A program made the position numbers and the translations under genes. From NCBI GenBank assembly GCA_018065345.1, contig JAGHTM010000004.1, positions 1 through 7,781 of the forward strand: DNA of 7,781 bases. Direction: 5' to 3'. How positions within the stretch are numbered: the first letter of the stretch is position 1; each line of letters opens with the position of its first letter. Positions 4,884 through 7,781 of the stretch are shown piece by piece. The DNA comes from Candidatus Enterousia merdequi. Its GTDB lineage: Bacteria; Pseudomonadota; Alphaproteobacteria; Rs-D84. Under the pieces are notes generated by a model that was not told the DNA's origin, searched no databases, and saw only the letters and a list, made by a program, of their open reading frames with translations.

Positions 4884-7391
4884 TTATTCAAACAATGATA
4901 ATTGAGGTTTAATTTTGTCTTCTTTGACCATCGGCTTTACAGACGGTTTTTCTGATTTTACTGGTTCGCTTGCTACTTTTTCATTTTCCAGATTTGCCAA
5001 AACATTTTCAGCACGTTCGACAATTTTATCTGGCATTCCAGCCATTTTTGCAACAGCAATTCCATAAGAGCGATTCGCAACCCCAGGTATAATTTTATGT
5101 AAAAATACTATATCGTTATTATGTTCGCGAACATCAATAGTTAAACACGAAACTTTGTCTAATTTTTCATTAGATACCAAACCTGTCAATTCATGATAAT
5201 GTGTTGCGAACAACGTGCGTGCTTTTAATGTATTCAAATATTCTAATACAGCCTGGGCAATAGCCATACCATCGAAAGTTGATGTTCCACGTCCTATTTC
5301 ATCAAATATGATAAAAGATTGCTTTGTAGCACGATTTAATATGTTTGCAGTTTCAACCATTTCAACCATAAATGTAGATTGACCCGCTGCCAAATTATCA
5401 GATGCGCCAACACGACTGAATAATTGGTCACAAATTCCAATTGTCGCAGATGTTGCAGGCACAAAAGACCCAAGATGTGCCAATACAACCAATATCGCGT
5501 TTTGACGCAAATATGTTGATTTTCCAGCCATATTTGGTCCTGTCAACAAGGCAACAGGATATTCATTCAAATTACAATCGTTTTTAACAAATTTATCCGC
5601 ATTCATACGCAAGACATGTTCTATCACAGGATGTCTTCCGCCAACAATATTAAATTCGCAATTATTTGTAATATCTGGACGAACCCAAGAATATAAATCT
5701 GCAATCTCTGCCAATGAATTCCAAACATCTATATCCGCGATTAAATCAGCTGTATTCATCAAATCATCAGATATTTCACGAACACGTTCAATTAAATTTT
5801 CTATGATTGTATTTTCTATGGCAGATGATTTTTCAGATGCGCTTCGTATATCATTATCTAAATCAATCAAACGCGATGTAGTAAATCGCATATTCCCAGC
5901 CATAGTTTGACGATGTATAAATCCAGATTCTGGCGCCATTAAAACATCAGCGCGTGCAGACGGAACTTCTATAAAATAACCAAGTATATTATTATATTTG
6001 ATTTTTAATGTATTTATATTCGTTTGATTTATATATTCTGATTGTAATTGTGCAACCGTTTCCATACCACCATGCGACAAACTTCGCATATTATCAAGTG
6101 ATACATCATAACCATTTCTTATCACATTTCCATCACGGAAAAATGTAGGTAAATCTTCATTTAATGCGCGTTTTAATTCATCTGCAAATTCATCATGTGT
6201 ATTTATTTGACCAAATTTATCAGCCAACATAACATCTAATTTTTTACCAACATTTTTAACATTATCTAAAACTAATAAAAATTCAGATACATTTTTCAAA
6301 TCTCTTGGTGTGCCACGTCCAGAAAGCAAACGAGATAATGCACGATTCACATCTGGAATACGCGATAACACAGAGTTTATTTCAGACATCAATGTATGAT
6401 TTGATAACAAATGCCCAATATGTTCTTGGCGTTGCAAAATAACATCTTTATCACCAGGCAAAGTCCGTAAATAAGAACGTAATTTTCGCGCACCATTTGC
6501 AGTTTTTGTTTTATCTATAACATCCAATAAACACGTTCCACCATCATTTATAGACGCATCTATTTCTAAACTTTTCCATGTAGAAGAATCTATTATCAAT
6601 TGACGGCCAGACTTAAAAGAATAAGGCGCACGAAAAGATATATTTGCACCACGTTGAGTGTTAAATAAATACCCAGCAAGCAACGCAATTGCATTTACAT
6701 TTTCACGATTATCAGATTGAACATTTCCACCAAACACATGTGAAACAATTAAATTTATATCTGAACGCAAATATAACTTTTCATATACTGGTGTAGTTTT
6801 ATATATTTCGCGTAAATTTTTTATAATTTGTTTTTCTGCGTCTTTTTCTGGATAAATAATTTCAGCAGGATTTATACGAATCATATCGTCAATAATAGAA
6901 TCTGTTTCACCTATGAAAAATTCACCAGTTGAAATATCACAACCTGCTAAATCAAATCTGGCTTCACCCTTTGGCACAATAGAAATTAAAAAATTAGATT
7001 TGTTTGGTGTTAATAGATTTTCATCAGTCAAAGTTCCAGGTGTTAAAACACGAATCACTTTTCTTTCAATAAACTTATGGCCACGTTCCTTTGCTTGTGC
7101 TGGTGTTTCCATTTGTTCTACCAATGCAACCTTAAAACCAGCCTTAACCAAACGTCCAAAATAATTATCTGACGCATGCCATGGAATTCCACACATAGGG
7201 ACATTTTCTCCAAAACCATCTGTTCCACGATGTGTCAAAACTAAACTTAAAGTTTCACTAACTGTTTTTGCGTCTTCAAAAAAAGCCTCGTAAAAATCAC
7301 CAAGTCGAAACATCAACAGAGCATCTGGATTTTCAGATTTTATATCAACATACTGTTGCATAACCGGTGAAAGTTTATTTTTTTCAGCCAT
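4884..7391 (-). CDS. mutS: DNA mismatch repair protein MutS
   Basis: MutS binds mismatches and small loops and, with ATP, recruits MutL to start repair. The product has 835 residues. The N-terminal mismatch-binding domain has the Phe-x-Glu motif in GDFYEAFFEDA (Phe33, Glu35), followed by connector, lever/clamp and ATPase domains. The ATPase has Walker A GPNMAGKST (618-626), LFSRVGASDNLAAGQSTFM, Walker B IIFDEIGRGTSTFDG with Asp697-Glu698, and ATHYHEL. These features mark MutS1, not the MutS2 recombination-suppressor family, which lacks the mismatch-binding domain. The end is unusual: a Lys/Pro/Val-rich linker leads to PQLSLFE, so the protein stops right after a motif resembling the beta-clamp-binding QL(S/D)LF, without the tetramer-forming segment found at the end of E. 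coli MutS (853 residues). The ATG lies five bases after xseB with no clear ribosome site, implying coupling. mutL is not in the window. Confidence 0.97.
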   Translation of the reverse strand: MAEKNKLSPVMQQYVDIKSENPDALLMFRLGDFYEAFFEDAKTVSETLSLVLTHRGTDGFGENVPMCGIPWHASDNYFGRLVKAGFKVALVEQMETPAQAKERGHKFIERKVIRVLTPGTLTDENLLTPNKSNFLISIVPKGEARFDLAGCDISTGEFFIGETDSIIDDMIRINPAEIIYPEKDAEKQIIKNLREIYKTTPVYEKLYLRSDINLIVSHVFGGNVQSDNRENVNAIALLAGYLFNTQRGANISFRAPYSFKSGRQLIIDSSTWKSLEIDASINDGGTCLLDVIDKTKTANGARKLRSYLRTLPGDKDVILQRQEHIGHLLSNHTLMSEINSVLSRIPDVNRALSRLLSGRGTPRDLKNVSEFLLVLDNVKNVGKKLDVMLADKFGQINTHDEFADELKRALNEDLPTFFRDGNVIRNGYDVSLDNMRSLSHGGMETVAQLQSEYINQTNINTLKIKYNNILGYFIEVPSARADVLMAPESGFIHRQTMAGNMRFTTSRLIDLDNDIRSASEKSSAIENTIIENLIERVREISDDLMNTADLIADIDVWNSLAEIADLYSWVRPDITNNCEFNIVGGRHPVIEHVLRMNADKFVKNDCNLNEYPVALLTGPNMAGKSTYLRQNAILVVLAHLGSFVPATSATIGICDQLFSRVGASDNLAAGQSTFMVEMVETANILNRATKQSFIIFDEIGRGTSTFDGMAIAQAVLEYLNTLKARTLFATHYHELTGLVSNEKLDKVSCLTIDVREHNNDIVFLHKIIPGVANRSYGIAVAKMAGMPDKIVERAENVLANLENEKVASEPVKSEKPSVKPMVKEDKIKPQLSLFE

Positions 7392-7396
7392 TACAA

Positions 7397-7609
7397 TTAT
7401 TCTGCGTTATTTGTGACTTTCAATGTTTCAATTTTTAATTCGGCTTCTTTCAATAACTGTTCACAATAAGCCTTTAATTTAATTCCCTGTTCATACGCAG
7501 CAACAGAATCAGCCAATGGCATTTCACCAGATTCCATTTTTTGCACCAATTCCGTCAATTGTTTATATGCTTCTTCAAAAGTTAATTTATTTGTATCTTT
7601 AATATCCAT
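7397..7609 (-). CDS. xseB: Exodeoxyribonuclease VII small subunit
   Basis: XseB binds several to one around the large subunit XseA to form exonuclease VII, which degrades single-stranded DNA into oligonucleotides. From ATG at 7607-7609 it has 70 residues, within the family's 60-85. It matches the family helical hairpin: LTFEEAYKQLTELVQKMESGEMPLADS (about 9-35) followed by YEQGIKLKAYCEQLLKEAELKIETL (about 39-63), including the conserved Glu-Ser-Gly turn and the Ala-Glu pair near the end. An open frame runs 12 codons further, to an ATG at 7645, but AAAAGGA (7616-7622) sits six bases before 7609 and the likely promoter overlaps the longer start, so the shorter form is chosen. It heads the xseB-mutS-truB-rpsO run. 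xseA is not in the window. Confidence 0.92.
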   Translation of the reverse strand: MDIKDTNKLTFEEAYKQLTELVQKMESGEMPLADSVAAYEQGIKLKAYCEQLLKEAELKIETLKVTNNAE

Positions 7610-7615
7610 AACACA

Positions 7616-7622
7616 TCCTTTT
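7616..7622 (-). promoter_or_regulatory. Ribosome binding site that fixes the xseB start at 7609
   Basis: AAAAGGA on the minus strand lies six bases before ATG at 7607-7609, the same type and spacing as for rpsO and mreB. The upstream in-frame ATG at 7643-7645 lacks such a site. Confidence 0.75.
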
Positions 7623-7633
7623 CTTAGTTTTTT

Positions 7634-7662
7634 AAGATACTGCATAAAATAAGAATTTGCAA
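7634..7662 (-). promoter_or_regulatory. Possible promoter of the xseB-mutS-truB-rpsO run
   Basis: On the minus strand TTGCAA (7657-7662) and TATCTT (7634-7639) are separated by 17 bases; each matches four of six consensus bases. Transcription would begin near 7627, leaving an ~18-base leader with the AAAAGGA site. It lies downstream of the terminator at 7687-7709, so a promoter is expected here, but the elements are weak and the surrounding DNA is AT-rich enough to give chance matches. Confidence 0.4.
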
Positions 7663-7685
7663 CAAATAAACACTAAAAAATCAAT

Positions 7686-7716
7686 TAAAAAACCGCCCGT
7701 TTGGGCGGTGATTTTT
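7686..7716 (-). terminator. Rho-independent terminator before xseB
   Basis: ACCGCCC (7692-7698) and GGGCGGT (7703-7709) form a seven-pair GC-rich stem with a GTTT loop. On the minus strand it is followed by a run of six U (7687-7692). It lies directly after the stop of the minus-strand gene entering from the right, which it should terminate, and it separates that gene from xseB. A broken T run on the other side (7712-7716) could give weak plus-strand function. Confidence 0.88.
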
Positions 7717-7781
7717 ATTTTGTTGGCGCTATCAATATAGATTTTGTTCTGTCATCTGGTTTAGATTTAGATTCCAAAGTC
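7715..7781 (-). CDS. C-terminal end of an unidentified gene running off the window
   Basis: One minus-strand frame is open from the right edge to a TAA at 7715-7717, encoding the last 21 residues TLESKSKPDDRTKSILIAPTK. The stop lies five bases before the terminator stem, as for accC and mreB, which is the main reason to prefer this frame; a second minus frame closes earlier, within the window. The fragment is hydrophilic and Lys-rich, then ends in a short hydrophobic ILIAP. It is too short to assign a family. Confidence 0.5.
   Translation of the reverse strand, partial: TLESKSKPDDRTKSILIAPTK

Noticed and set aside
4883..4891. TTG start for truB overlapping mutS by eight bases.
   Set aside because: The ATG three codons later gives the expected N-terminus and an ideal position one base after the mutS stop; TTG cannot be excluded, but is less likely.
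7610..7645. Longer XseB starting at 7645.
   Set aside because: The ribosome site and likely promoter favour 7609, and the extra residues MQYLKKLRKGCV are not family-like.
1..7781. Search for CRISPR arrays, tRNA genes, insertion sequences, toxin-antitoxin or defence genes.
   Set aside because: No spaced direct repeats, tRNA-like cloverleaf, transposase motif or terminal repeats were seen, and nearly all the DNA is accounted for by housekeeping genes.

Overview
This is a compact, AT-rich stretch of bacterial core genome with almost no non-coding DNA, short Shine-Dalgarno sites of the AAGGA type and the standard genetic code. The MreB N-terminus (FSADMAIDLGTANT, then an RGVVLNEPSVVA block), the MutS Walker A form GPNMAGKST, the biotin carrier motif EAMKT and the general reading of RnpA, YidD and S15 all fit Alphaproteobacteria. 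The low GC suggests a host-associated or streamlined, probably uncultured lineage. That placement is inference from motif memory, not from a tree.

Layout from left to right. Positions 1-1922, minus strand: accB then accC (biotin carrier protein and biotin carboxylase of acetyl-CoA carboxylase), with a good sigma70-type promoter next to the yidD stop and a hairpin terminator fused to the accC stop. Positions 1927-2537, minus strand: rnpA and yidD overlapping by 11 bases, behind a promoter so close to the rnpA ATG that the mRNA should be leaderless. Positions 2560-3706, plus strand: a single mreB with its own promoter, a CAAR tetranucleotide-repeat leader and its own terminator, with no mreC or mreD after it. 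Positions 3720-7662, minus strand: a tight run xseB, mutS, truB, rpsO (exonuclease VII small subunit, mismatch recognition, tRNA pseudouridine-55 synthase, ribosomal protein S15), ending at the bidirectional terminator shared with mreB. Positions 7687-7781: a terminator and the last codons of a further minus-strand gene that runs off the window.

All complete genes are housekeeping genes: fatty-acid synthesis (accBC), tRNA 5' maturation (rnpA), membrane protein insertion (yidD), cell shape (mreB), DNA repair (xseB, mutS), tRNA modification (truB) and translation (rpsO). No mobile element, CRISPR array, tRNA, defence or toxin system is visible, and I found no new system. The points worth a second look are the rearranged gene neighbourhoods (mreB without mreCD, rnpA without rpmH or yidC, truB-rpsO joined to xseB-mutS), the apparently leaderless rnpA, the MutS that stops exactly after a clamp-binding-type motif, the altered rRNA-binding loop of S15 and the degraded first motif of TruB. 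No stretch longer than 300 bases lacks a gene; the longest gap is the 123-base rnpA/mreB divergent region.
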